A stretch of 64,000 bases of DNA from NCBI GenBank assembly GCA_030686995.1, contig CM060708.1:187794749-187858748 (forward strand), written 5' to 3'. The DNA is from Artemisia argyi. Its lineage: Eukaryota > Streptophyta > Magnoliopsida > Asterales > Asteraceae. The notes below the pieces were generated by a model. The model made no database searches, was not told the DNA's origin, and was given only the letters and a program-made list of their open reading frames with translations. Below, piece after piece: positions 35,383-46,756 of this stretch; the first letter of the stretch is position 1, and each line of letters starts with the position of its first letter. Both the position numbers and the translations under genes were made by a program.

Positions 35383-36551
35383 TCAACAAGATGATGATGA
35401 ATACATTCTCATCTCCAACACTTTCTTATGAGAATTCGAATGCTTATAACTAACAAAACTCGGACTTTTTGCTGGCCGATATTCGGGCAGCAACCTGCCC
35501 GACTTATATCTCACCCCACAAGCATTACACAATGTTTTGGGCCCATCAGGCCCCGCGCGCCATTGCGGGGTCTTTTGTGAAAGGCAATGTTTACACCTTT
35601 TACCCTGCCCGGAGTCTTCCTCATGCTTTACCAACTTGTACCTTCCCTGCCTGTAATCTTCACTTTTTGTGCTTTCATGACTTGTACTTTTGTTTGGTAA
35701 AATTAGCTCACTATCAGCTAGCCAGTAAGTTTGATTTAGCAACTGTTGAGACCAGCATAAAGGACTTGTACCTTTGAATTGGCTTCTCTTTCTTTTGCTT
35801 CTTGCTTTGCATGGTACAACTAGTTTATGCATGGAAAGGGTGTTTCCAAATTGGGGTTTGTTTTTTATTTCTGGTGTTGTTGGTTTGGTTGTACCTTGTG
35901 CATTGGAAGTTGTACTTTGTGGGTTTATTGGAATGCAACTTCCACTACTTGATAAACAATCTTCCACAAAGATTGATAGCCATTCTGTGTTGATATCACA
36001 TTCTTCCTGCATGACTTTCTAAATTAGTACTTACGCATTAAAATCTTGTACCTTGTGCAATTTAAGTTTTACCTTACTATAGATAATTTTCTTGACCATC
36101 TAAAAAAAAAACTAATGAGACCCATCTCACTCGCAAAAACCAAACTTTTCTCATGACTTGGTGTTGCTTTGGTTGTACCTTGTGCCTAAAAAGTTGTACC
36201 TTTCTATAAATAAATGAACCTGCCCACTTTTGTAAAAACTAATAAAACCCTTTTCACTTAAAAGATTTGAATGAAAGAAGATTTTTTTAATTTTTTTTTT
36301 TTTTTTTTTAAATTATGTACTTGTAAGTACAAGCAAATGAAGCATGAAAGAAGTAGTACCATAATAGAGTGACTAGAGAAGAGGTCATCAAGGCTGCCAT
36401 GTTTAGGAGATAAAAGCTGCTGCTCCGGCTGAAAAGTGGCCGGAAAACCACCTGAAACTGACACATTCCGGCACAAGTCCATGCTATCTTTTTTGTTCAA
36501 GAAAGATGAGAGGGAAAATAGGATTTTGGAATAAAGCATAGATTTTTCCAC
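35383..36551 (-). CDS. GATA-type zinc-finger transcription factor, two exons
   Basis: Exon 1 is 36551-36360 and exon 2 is 36006-35383. The donor is ATG|GTACTA and the acceptor ATGCAG|GAAGAA, both phase 0, giving 271 residues from the first ATG. A second ATG at 36482 ([12 protein letters not shown]) may be the true start. Exon 1 ends with an acidic [10 protein letters not shown] patch and exon 2 starts with [12 protein letters not shown], both typical of the plant class A GATA layout. A basic [10 protein letters not shown] stretch could act as nuclear localisation signal. The single zinc finger is C-X2-C-X18-C-X2-C (CKHC ... CNAC), followed by [19 protein letters not shown]. Such factors bind W-GATA-R sites and are linked to light and growth control in plants. 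The target genes are unknown. The intron (36007-36359) contains A/T runs only. Confidence 0.9.
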
Positions 36552-36656
36552 CGAGGTTATTTATTCAAAGCTGAATACATGTTTGGTCCCTTGTCTGTCA
36601 AATGATGTGCTGTTTAGTCCTTTAAGACTTATATTTTTACCCGTAATATAAATATA

Positions 36657-36852
36657 CTCCCTCCGTCCCAAATTATAAGTCCACTTTCAGATTTCACAAA
36701 GTTTAAGAAAAGTGGGGCCCTTACAATACTAACCAATAAAAATTCATTCTCACCCACTTACAAGCATTCTCATTAGTTGAAATCAAAAGTGGACATATAA
36801 TTTGGGACAACCCAAATTGACAAAATGGACTTATAAAATGGGACGGAAGGAG
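36657..36852. mobile_element. Stowaway MITE (196 bp)
   Basis: The ends CTCCCTCCGTCCC and (reverse of GGGACGGAAGGAG) CTCCTTCCGTCCC are flanked by TA on both sides (36655-36656, 36853-36854). This is the Tc1/mariner-type Stowaway signature. It is non-coding. Confidence 0.9.
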
Positions 36853-36909
36853 TAGTTGATTTCATACAAGTTAAAAGGATGCATGGAATTGAATTTTTAA
36901 ATTAATATA

Positions 36910-38356
36910 GAGTAAACTTCAAATATCGTCCTTGTGGTTTGCCTGAATTGCAGACTCAGTCTCTGCCTTTTTGAAAGTGTAGGCATAGTCCTTGTGAAGA
37001 ACTTTCGACTACACTTTTAGTCCTTATCCGAACTGAAATGACTAACATGCCCATAGACGGACCTTTGTAGAGGCAGGGGAGCCCCCCGCCCCCCCCCCCC
37101 CCCCTCCCCCCAAATTAAGGGTTATTAGTGTAATATAAATGAAACTCTAGGGATAATTTATGAACTTTCCATTATCAACCCTTAAAAAAGATAAAGAAAC
37201 CGAAGGATCGGTTGTACTTCTAGTGTTATGTAATTTTACTCTTGTTTTGTAGTTTATCTCTTTAAGATCTTTTATATATGTAAAGATTTATGTTTCGGCT
37301 CTCCCAATAAAAAAAAGTTCAAGTTTCATCTATCACATGCCCCCATATATGTTTTATTGTATTTCCTATAAGTTAAAGAATACCCTCAAATCTTTAACAA
37401 GTATTAAAACACTAATAAAGGTTTTCAAACTCAAATCAAAATAATTATCCAATTCAAATTCCACAAATAATACCAAAAGTTATTTCCTAAGTATAATATT
37501 ACATCATATGTTACTATATTGAATTTGTAAAATCAAACATAAAACTTAATTGCAGTCATTTACCTTCTTTATCGCATGTAGAAAACCCAAAAACAGACTT
37601 ACCCACAAAAAGTAGTCATCATTAAACAAACCACAAAAATTTTAACCTACATATTCATAATCCAAACTGAAAAATCACCACCATCATCATCACTGTTACA
37701 CCACCTTATCAGTTGTCACCATTCGCCATCATTTTCACATCTACACACCTACTTTCTCTCATACACACATATCTGTCGAACTTGCTGTCGCATTGTACTA
37801 ACGACGGAGAAAGACGGTGGATACTAGTTGTGTCGTTAATTTTACAGTTAAATCTAGTCTTGGTGGTGTTGCATTCGAAATTAAAATGGTTGTGTGGCGT
37901 TCGAGAGATCCAAGATATGTCTATTTGTGTTCATTTGGGTGTTAGATCTAAAATGAAGATCCAACAGTGTGTCCTAATGGGTTTGTTGTTATCATTTTAG
38001 GGTTATTTTTTTTATTTATTTAATTATTGTCTTGATGAGTTTCGGTCATTTTGAAATTTAGAGATTTTGATAAAATTGATTATTATATAAAAGTTGAATA
38101 TTAAGAAGAATTATTGATTTGATTGATTTCGATTTATAAATTGAAAATTTAATGTTGTAGGTGTTTATTTTAAAGAAATTGAAAATTTAAGTCTACATTA
38201 ATTGGGTTGATGACAAGGGCATTTTAGGCAATTTAGGACAAGGACCAAAAGTGCAGTCAAAAGTTACTTATAGGGACTATGCTTGCATTTTCTAAAAGGT
38301 TAGGGATAAAATATGCTATTTGACCAAACCACAAAGACTATTTTTGCAATTTACTC
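36910..38356. mobile_element. non-autonomous Mutator-like element, about 1.45 kb
   Basis: It begins GAGTAAACTTCAAATATCGT and ends in the reverse-complement type (...TTTACTC). Similarity between the two arms extends over about 150 bp through blocks such as CTTGTGGTTTG and CATAGTCC. Flanking 9-bp repeats are ATTAATATA (36901-36909) and ATTAATTTA (38357-38365), 8 of 9 identical, as expected for Mutator-type insertion. The interior has a long C-run (about 37080-37110) and no transposase. Confidence 0.75.
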
Positions 38357-40103
38357 ATTAATTTATGTTGCTACTTTTTTGCAATAATTTAGGTAGGAGA
38401 ATTCGTCGGTGGGGTTATTCGTTCCTCGGCTTAATAAGTCGTAGAGCCTAATTCAAAACTAACCTTGCAAAATTTTGGTCAAATAAAACTAAATGAAACA
38501 CCCAATTCAAATTGGTCCAATTTAAGTTAAGAAAACCAAATTCAAGTAGATTTAATAATACGATCTACTAAATAGTTCATAAACAATGATGAAATTATTT
38601 ATAAGAATAAAGTAGTACGTTAACTTAAGCATTTGGATATAAATAATCAAAAACTTGATTTTAGTTTGGTCACTTTCAAATATATTTTATTTTATGTAGC
38701 TAAAGAATGTTTTGGTGCTTCGGTTCAGTTTAATTTAAAATTTCTTAATATATTAAAAAAAAAACACTGGTTAAATACGTTGGTTCATTTCTAACCCAAA
38801 CCACAGACCAATTACATATTTGATTTGGTTTTATTCTATTTGGTTTCAGCCTAATTTATTTCTTGGTTTATGTTTGTGTCAAACCAAACAATGAACACCC
38901 TTAATTTTAGATAAGAAATAAATCTCACCTTAATTAATGCAGAAATATTGTATACTGTATTTTTGCCATGTTGGTTTTATGTTGGAATGAAATACGGAGT
39001 AACACAAGTAACCTCTTTTTCAATAGCCTAAGAGCACAAGGTTCAACAACGAGGTTGAGCTCTTCATTTGAGCATCACGGGTGCCACATCACTTACATTC
39101 TCTTTACAGCTAACCCCTCATCAACAACTAACATCAACTTACTCATTTAGAGCCCATCACTTACAATTTTATTTTTTTATTAAATTTTCCAAATAAACAA
39201 AATTCAATTAATTCAAATTATACAGATACTAATTTTTTTTTTTTTTTTTTAAGTTACAAAATAATTAGAGAAAAAAAAAAATACATCAATCATATAGCTG
39301 TTATCTAAATACATTTGAGTTAAGCCCATTCCAACAATTCTTGCCTTGACTTAAGCCCATTCAAAAAAAAAATCTTCTTCTACCTGTACACACTGACACA
39401 CACATTACAAGTTTAATTCAAATTCACTTTTACAAGTTTAAAATTAACACATATATAAACATTTATTAAAAAAAAAAAAAAGAAAAAGAAAAAAAAAAAC
39501 TGGCAAATAGTCAGATTTTTCCCTCATCGTGCAAACAAGTAAGTGGGAACGACGAGTTGCAACGAGAAGGGTCGGTGCAACAACGAAAACGGCGAGGCTC
39601 CAGCGTAGAATGGCGAGGGTAAACGACAAGTTGCACCTTGTAATCTTATGGAGTCGTACTTTCTTATTACATATTTATTTCTTATGGAGTCGTACTTTCT
39701 TATTACATATTTATTTCAAAGGAGACAAGATAGGATTTTGTGCATTTCACCGGCAAACATTTGGTAGTATATTAGTTGTACAGCAAAATGTGTTGATTTA
39801 TGTTGCCATTATTTGGTGTAAATATGTTTTTGTTGGATTAGAGAAAGCTGTGTTAAACTTACATAAAATTTCGTTTTGAAGAAAAGTAAAACTAAAAATA
39901 AAAAGAGGCTATGAAATTGTACAAACATAATAAAAGGAAGATGATTTGTGCACTATAACTGTTATTTGCATACTTAAATGTATAAATAGTTAAATCAAAT
40001 ATCAATAATATACAAGTATTTAATGCATACATTGAAGTGTGTCAATCAATTTTGAATGTGTGTAAATCAATTCTTATAAAAAAAGACATTGCTAAGAGTG
40101 TTA
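38357..40103 (+). other. intergenic AT-rich spacer
   Basis: No convincing gene. It holds a perfect 36-bp tandem duplication (39645-39716), several A/T homopolymer runs (39235-39250, 39468-39500) and nothing else I recognise. Confidence 0.5.
39645..39716 (+). repeat. perfect 36-bp tandem duplication
   Basis: CTTATGGAGTCGTACTTTCT starts at 39645 and again at 39681, and the two 36-bp copies are identical. This indicates a very recent duplication. Confidence 0.95.
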
Positions 40104-40211
40104 GGCTGCCCACAATAATAAGGGTTAATCCTGATTATTTTCTCTGTCACGTCAGCTTTCTTTCTACAGCGACCTGCAGACGATTCAGTGCCACAGTAAG
40201 GGCGACCAAGT

Positions 40212-40246
<35 letters not shown>

Positions 40247-40719
40247 ACAAACTTAATAAAACATTAATTTCATCATCTTCTAAAAAAAAAAAAAACATTT
40301 TTTAACACGAACACAAATTTTATTAATAAAACATAAACATTACATAAACGAAACGATACGGAATTAAAACAACTAAAAATTAAACGTAAACATTACATGA
40401 TAAAACACGATACGGAAAACAAATAACACACGATACGGAAATACTTAACATAAAACATCATTACTCATCGTCTCTGTCCTATGCATAGTGTGTAATTTTT
40501 TATTTTATTTTATTTTTTCTTTTTTTACTTTGGAATGCAACGTATACTTTTTTTCTTTTTTTTTTCTTTTTTTTTTTTAATTTAAATTTGCATGCAATGG
40601 GACTAGGACTCGGTCGAGCTTGAGACCGAGTGGAATGTCTTTTTGCTTGTTTCTGGGTCGCGACCGACTCCCCACAATAGGGCCGACCGAGTCGGTCTCG
40701 GTCATTATTGCATGCAGCC
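40104..40719. mobile_element. non-autonomous PIF/Harbinger-like element (616 bp)
   Basis: The ends GGCTGCCCACAATAAT and, in reverse, GGCTGCATGCAATAATG are flanked by TTA on both sides (40101-40103, 40720-40722), the TWA target of Harbinger elements. The interior has a T-run at about 40216-40242 and several CGATACGGAA repeats (about 40360-40440). No transposase. Confidence 0.75.
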
Positions 40720-41073
40720 TTAATATCCGGGACCAAAATGTTTAATACTAAAAGGCCTGAAGGGTATAAAATACCTTTTTGTGCCACTAGCATTAGCATG
40801 GCATATCACGACCTTTTTTGAGTTTTTCCCTCTTTGACTAGTTAAATTTTGAAAAGGAAAGGGTGAATCATTGGTAGATGTTCCATTTTGCTGAAACCAA
40901 GAAAACACTGCATTCTGCATATACTTTGCATTCTGCTCATTGTATTTGCGTGCACAAAAACACAACCTTTCCTTTTCTTTATACTATAGATAATAGATTT
41001 AGGGGCATACTAACAAGACCGGGTCTAGGGCAAACCTTCTCTAGCCCTAGCCCTGTTTTGCAGCTTTGTCCCC

Positions 41074-41109
<36 letters not shown>

Positions 41110-41195
41110 TTGTCTTTTGCTGTTTTTTTTTTTTTTTTTTTTTTTTTTGAGGTGTTTAGTCTTTTTTTTTTTTTGGTGTTTAGATATTAGATTGC

Positions 41196-42050
41196 ACACA
41201 AGTGCACAAGTCCAGGTCCAGTTTTTCACAAGCAGTTTTTGCACAAGCAGTTTTGCACAAGTCCAGGTCCAGTTTTTGCACACAAGTAGATTGCAAAGGC
41301 TCAGATTTATATCATCATTGCCGATTTAGAAAACCATTTGCACAAGTGATAAAAAAAATGTTAGGCTCGGATATGAAGGTTGCAAAGTGATAAAAATATC
41401 ACTTTGCCATGACATTCGGTTTTAAAAACCATTCGTCATCGCCTTTTTTTTTCCAAGTGCACACAAGCAGTTTTTGCACACAACCATGTCCTAGTCATTT
41501 TTCTTTCCCAAGTGCTATATCAGATTGCACAAAGTCATGCACAAAGGCTCAGATCTATATCAGATTGCACAAAGTCATGCACACAAGCAGATTGCACACA
41601 ATCATGCACAAAGGCTCAGATTTATATCATCATTGCCATATCAGATTGCACACAAGTGAAACAGATTGCACCCAAGTGCACAGATTTGCCCCCAAGTGCA
41701 CAGATTGCACACAAGTCGTCCAAGTCATTTTTCTTTCCCAAGTGCACACAAGTGAAACAGATTGCACCCAAACCAGGTGAAACACAAGTTTCACATTCCA
41801 CACATGTTACACAATGCAAGTACTAAGATTCTGCAAGTACTAAGATTCACTGCAAGTTCTCACAAGAAAGCAAGTCTCACCACAAGGCTCACAAGAAAGC
41901 AAGTCTCACCACAAGAACAAACTGCAGAAACTCACAAGAAAGCAAGTCTCACCATAAGGCTCCATTATAAACAAACATCACAAAGAAGCAGATTGCACAA
42001 GTGAAAGCACAAACAATTATTTACTCTCAATCAATATCACAAGTGAACAC
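41196..42050 (+). repeat. subterminal repeat array of the MULE (AGATTGCACACAAGT type)
   Basis: Many degenerate copies of AGATTGCACACAAGT / TTGCACAAGCAG occur from 41196 to 41770. Then comes a second array with CACAAGAAAGCAAGTCTCAC at about 41868, 41897 and 41933. Arrays of this kind at transposon ends often bind the transposase. Here that is inference from position. Confidence 0.75.
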
Positions 42051-42540
42051 AAGTGAAGTCTATATATAGGGAGGGTTTGCAGATTGCATGGTGGGGTTAT
42101 AAAGACGGAGGCTATTTGGTTAGATTAACAGGGGCTGCAGATTGCACACAAGTGAACACAACAAAGATCTTAGGCTGCCGAAATGTCAAATTCACCATTT
42201 TACACAGAAGAGGTAACATTAGGCTCAGATATATATTAGTGCAACATAAGCAAGTTTATCATATTTGGCTGCAACTTCAAAGGTTGCAAAAAATAATTTT
42301 TTACTTTTTTGCCGTCCATTCGGTAATGCCACGCCAAAATCAAAACATATTTTTTTAAATCATCATCGCCTTATATCAGTTTTTTTTAAAACAAACTGCT
42401 TAAATCAAACTGCTTATCAAATTTCATAAGCAAACAGCTTAAACCAAGTTTGAAATAACAGACTGCTTATCAAGCACATAAGCAGTTTTATAAGCAGTTT
42501 CATCACAAACTGCTTATCAAGCATATTAGAACCACAAAAG

Positions 42541-42604
42541 GACCACTGCCACTAGCCTAGACCCGGTGCAACTAAAAAAAGACCCCCGGTCTTTATAACA
42601 TCAC
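42541..42604 (+). repeat. internal copy of the MULE right terminus
   Basis: CACTAGCCTAGACCCGGTGC and CCGGTCTTTATAAC repeat the right end of the element (47719-47770) in the same orientation, about 5.2 kb away. The flank after it does not match the TAGATTTA duplication, so it is an internal copy, not the end of the element. Confidence 0.75.
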
Positions 42605-42949
42605 ATACCTGTGGACTGTGGGGGTAGGCCAGAGCAGGTTTTCATACCACTCAAAGGTGGCAGATCAAGGAGTTAACCTACCCACAGCCACAAGTTTTCA
42701 TACCACTCAAAAGAACCACAAAAGGACCACCAACCATCACCACAGAACCACCTACATCATAACATATCCATATCAATTAGGGTTTCATAAAAATTGGAGA
42801 TTTTTTTAATTAATTAGGAAATCTTTCAATTAACCTAAATTGGAAAAAGTGAAGGAAGTTATAGACGAAAGATTTACTGATTAATTGAAAGATTTCAAGT
42901 TAATTTAAAAAAAACCCAAAATTACCAAACCCTAAATTTTTATATCTAA

Positions 42950-43475
42950 TTAGGGTTTCGTAAAAAATTGGGGGTTTTTTAAATTAATCAGTAAATCTTT
43001 CAATTAACAAACGTTAATTGAAAGATTACTCGCTAATTTTTAAAACCCCTAATTTTTTTTACGAAACCAAAAAATTTACATAGATCTGTTAAATTTAACC
43101 ACAAGACTTTCAATTAACAAACGTTAATTGAAATATAACAATCAATTTTTGAAAAACCCCCAATTTTTTTCAAAACCCTAATTTATAAAAATTAGACGTT
43201 TGATAAAATTTACATAGATCTGTTAAATTTAACCACAAAACTTTCAATTAACAAACGTTAATTGAAATATAACAATCAATTTTTGAAAAACCCCCAATTT
43301 TTTTTATGAAACCCTAATTTATAAAAATTAGGCGTTTCATAAAATTTACATAGATCTGTTAAATTTAACCACAAAACTTTCAATTAACAAAGATTAATTG
43401 AAATATAACAATCAATTTTTGAAAAACGCCCAATTTTTTTATGAAACCCTAATTTTTAAAACCCAGAATCAGATA
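42950..43475 (+). repeat. about 135-bp tandem array with hairpin units in the MULE leader
   Basis: TAGATCTGTTAAATTTAACC occurs at 43081, 43215 and 43351 (periods 134 and 136). Each unit holds an inverted repeat of the form TTTCAATTAA-CAAACG-TTAATTGAAA. AAACCCTAA telo-box-like motifs recur in the units. An older, partly broken unit lies upstream from about 42780. Confidence 0.85.
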
Positions 43476-43675
43476 ACACGTAGCACTTACCATCAAATCC
43501 ATCACATATCACATACCACATCACCTTCAAAACCCCCAATTTTTTATGAAACCCTAATTTTTCAAACCCAGAATCACGTATCTCACACACACACGCTATC
43601 TTTCTATCTCATAACGTTTCTCAAACCAGAATCAAGCTGTTGATTGTGGTTTTTAGATCTAAAATGTTTTTAGAT

Positions 43676-43793
43676 CTAAAAATAGAGAGAGAAACAGAGA
43701 GAATGGGGGGGGGGTAGAGAGAGAAACAGATAGCCTGTGTGTTTTGTGTGGGTGTGTGTGTGTGTGATAAAGCGTGTGTGTGTGGGGGGGTTA
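43676..43793 (+). repeat. GA-, G- and GT-rich low-complexity tract
   Basis: AGAGAGAGAAACAGAGAGAA, a run of G and GTGTGTGTG tracts alternate. In position it could be part of the transposase promoter or leader. No specific element is assignable. Confidence 0.8.
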
Positions 43794-44042
43794 CAGCTGT
43801 AACCTTTTTATTTATTTTTTATTTTTTAAATGTTGTAAAAGTAATTTGTAAATGTAAAAATGTTTTAAATAAAAAGTTTGTAAATGTAAAAAGTTTGTAA
43901 ATGTAAAAGTAATTTGTAAATAAAAGTTTTAAATGTAAAAATGTTAAAAATATGTAAAAGTTGTAAAAAATTATGTAAATATGTAAAAATGTTAAAAATA
44001 TGTATATATATATATGTTAGAAAATATATTATGTATTTTCAG

Positions 44043-45775
44043 GTTTTCGATTCTCACGAGCAAATGACTGAGTGGGTGCAAAATATAGCCCGGGGGCTCG
44101 GTTTTATAGTTGTTAAAAATAGAACCAGATCACTGTTCGGTCAGATGAACGAGATCAATTACAGGTGTACAAAGGGTGGGAAGTATACACCTCAAGGTAT
44201 AGGAAAGCGGAAAACCAAAACAGTTAAAACCGAATGTCCATTCAGATTAGTAGCGAGTTATCATCGAACAACGAATTATTGGGTTTTAAGGGTGAAAAAT
44301 GATACGCATAATCATGATATGCTAGAGTCGTTGCATGGTGTTCCATTTGCAATGCGACTACAGAATGATGAGTTGGGGTTGGTCGACGAATTGACACAAT
44401 GTAACCTACGACCAATGAATATACTTTCAACAATAAAGAGTCGTAATCTAAATAACGTGTCTAGCCTCAGAACCATATATAACGCACAAGATTATAAGCT
44501 CCGGAGAGCCAGAGTGGGTGATAGAACTCCAATTCAAGTTCTTTACTCGCATTTGACGGATTCAGGGTATACATGGTACCCGAGGGTAAATGAGCATACC
44601 AACGAGCTTGAAGAGCTTTTTTTTTGTGCACCCCACTTCGTATGATTTATGGTGTACATTCCCAGAAATCATGTTGATGGACTCCACGTACAATACCACG
44701 AAGTTCAAATTGTCGTTGTGTGAAATTGTTGGAGTAACTTCAACAAATAAAACATTTTCAATGGCGTATAGCTTTGTAAGCTGTGAACAAAATAAGAATT
44801 ATACATGGGTATTGGAAAAAGTGAAGGAAGTTATAGACGAAAGATATTACCCACGTGTTATTGTTACTGACAGATAATTAGCGTTGGTTAGGGCAGTAGA
44901 ACGAGAATTTCCTAACGCTCACCACTTACTCTGTCGATGGCATATAAATCAAAATATGCTTCAGTATTGCAAAAACAAATGTCGTGGAGACAATGAGTAT
45001 GAGTCCATTAAGGGCGCCTGGGATTGGATGGTTAAAGCTCCGACACGGGAAATGTTCGAGGAACGTTATAACCGCCTACAACAACGATTGGTTGACCATG
45101 CGGGTACTTAGTTATTTTCTCATTGTTTTTTAATTAATAAGCACCCGAATGGCCTTTTATTAATTCATTGTTTTTTCAGATATAAAAGGGTATCTGGATA
45201 ACTGGTTGCAGAGTTACGGAAACAAGTTTCTCTCGTATATTATCGACCATTATCGCTCATACGGCCAAACAACAACGTGCAGAGTTGAGGCTCACCACGC
45301 GTTGTTGAAAACATATTTGGACGGCACACAGTCCAAATTAGATAGGTTATTGATGATGGTCGATAAGATTCTCATTTCGCAAGAAAATGGGATAAAAAAG
45401 AGTTTTAACAGAAGCATCAACGAGCTACAACTTAAATGTGATATACCACTATTTCAAGAATTGCGGTATAAAGTTTCCCATCGTGCTTGTGATCTGATGT
45501 TCAAAGAACTCGGACGGCGGATCACCCCAGACCAATGTTGCCATAAGTTGAATGCAATATACGGACTACCATGCTTTCATATGATGTATATCTACAAATG
45601 TCATGGTAAGTATATTAAATTTATAACTATCAATTCCTATTTTCTTATTAATAACAGTAACTTATATAAGTCACTTTTATTGAATTCAGAACTCCCCATT
45701 CCACTCGAATCAATTCCTATTTTCTGGAGAACACTGTCTGTTCCGTGGCCTGTTAACAATAGGCCACCGCCTGAA

Positions 45776-45818
<43 letters not shown>

Positions 45819-46066
45819 CTTCGTTTCAAAATGACATTCGACAATTCACGGATATGGTTAGCAAAGCATCGCCGTTTTTCTGAAAAAATATGATAACGAA
45901 GTTGAAAGAGATGACCCACCCTGAATCTGTTGGCACACAAGAACCTGTTGTCAAGAAAAATACTCGTGGACGTCCGAGTGCAAAGGACCAAAAGGGCAAG
46001 GCTTCACAAGTCCCGGACTTGAATGATTTCCCGGACTTGAATGAAGTACCAATTGTAGATCACTGA
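44043..46066 (+). pseudogene. MULE/FAR1-type transposase, interrupted
   Basis: Exon pieces: 44043-45103, 45180-45605 and 45690-46066. The introns 45104-45179 and 45606-45689 have GT-AG ends. The N-terminus (VFDSHEQMTEWVQ ... CTKGGKY ... CPFRL ... NDTHNHD) is a FAR1/WRKY-GCM1-like zinc-binding domain. The DDE-type core follows: MDSTYNT (first Asp), VIVTDR (second Asp) and LCRWHINQN. A SWIM-like finger (CCHKLNAIYGLPCFH) has His where the second Cys is usual. An Asp run of 14 residues coded by a GAT microsatellite (45776-45820) lies near the end. Breaks: one extra T in a 9-T run (44617-44625), TAA at 44875-44877, TGA at 45881-45883 and TGA at 46064-46066. Family and domain order are clear. The protein would cut and integrate element ends when intact. 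Confidence 0.85.
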
Positions 46067-46756
46067 AGAAGCACCGCTACAAGATCTACGAAAGTCCCGA
46101 ACTTCAACAAAGAACCTGCCCGACATAGTTCTTTCACGGGTCCTAGTGATCAACAAAAATTAAGACACAGGTTGTACGATGGAGATGCAGTAAGCGAAAT
46201 GCTTATGGGTATGCTTCCAGTCCTTTGGCATCCATACATAACCAGTATATATAATGTGGTGGGTGACGGAAATTGTTGATTTCGGTGCGTTGCCCATGGT
46301 GTTTGGGAACAACAACATTATTGGCGCCAAGTTAGGCAGATGTTATCGCAACAGATGGACCTAAATTGGCAGGTTTACATGGGTTTGTGGGGGGAAGATG
46401 GTTTTAACGATCTTCGCCGTACAATAGACTGGTTCGGAGATGGAAATGCACCGCCTAATCGCTACATGGAAATGCCCAGCACGGGGTTGGTTATTGCAGA
46501 ACTGATTAGACGACCCGTTGCATTTATATCTTTGCGGGGTTGGAATACGTGTTTTCCGCTTCTCAGTGGTCCAGATCCGTCACAAAGAACTGACCCCCTT
46601 GTGATAGCCCGTGTGGGGGACGAAGTAGGTCATTTCATTGTTTTGACGCTAGACGAACATTCTCCACTTCTGTATCTCCACCCACAATGGAGGAGGAACA
46701 GATCCGAAGCTGCATCCGAGTGGGAATCATTATATATGCATCGACTACCAAATTAG
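46067..46756 (+). pseudogene. OTU-like cysteine protease domain of the MULE
   Basis: This continues in the same frame as the last transposase exon, so it was probably the C-terminal part of one fused protein. The catalytic motif VGDGNC (Asp and Cys at 46265-46276) is followed directly by TGA (46277-46279) where OTU proteins normally have Gly. The frame then resumes with FRCVAHGVWEQQHYWRQVRQ and reaches GHFIVLTL, which carries the expected catalytic His, and ends at TAG 46754-46756. OTU enzymes cleave ubiquitin or related chains. Substrates of transposon-encoded members are not known to me. The stop beside the active site would remove everything after the catalytic Cys. Confidence 0.75.

Larger units (their letters stand above)
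42541..44042 (+). other. repeat-rich leader of the MULE transposase gene
   Basis: No coding sequence is recognised. It contains an internal terminus copy, a hairpin enclosing a 35-bp exact piece of the transposase coding region (42839-42873), a 135-bp tandem array, GA/GT/G-rich simple repeats (43676-43793) and GTAAATGTAAAAA repeats (43855-44010). A splice acceptor TATTTTCAG ends at 44042, so an upstream noncoding or short exon probably lies here. Confidence 0.55.

Noticed and set aside
39529..39879. 116-codon open frame on the plus strand
   Set aside because: It runs through a 36-bp tandem duplication, has no recognisable domain and lies between repeats.
41047..41390. Phe-rich and Lys-rich open frames near the left end of the MULE
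   Set aside because: They are translations of T-runs and the subterminal repeat array.
42530..42604. Right boundary of the MULE at about 42600
   Set aside because: The sequence after it does not match the left flank, whereas TAGATTTA occurs at 40994 and 47778. The internal copy is kept as a finding.
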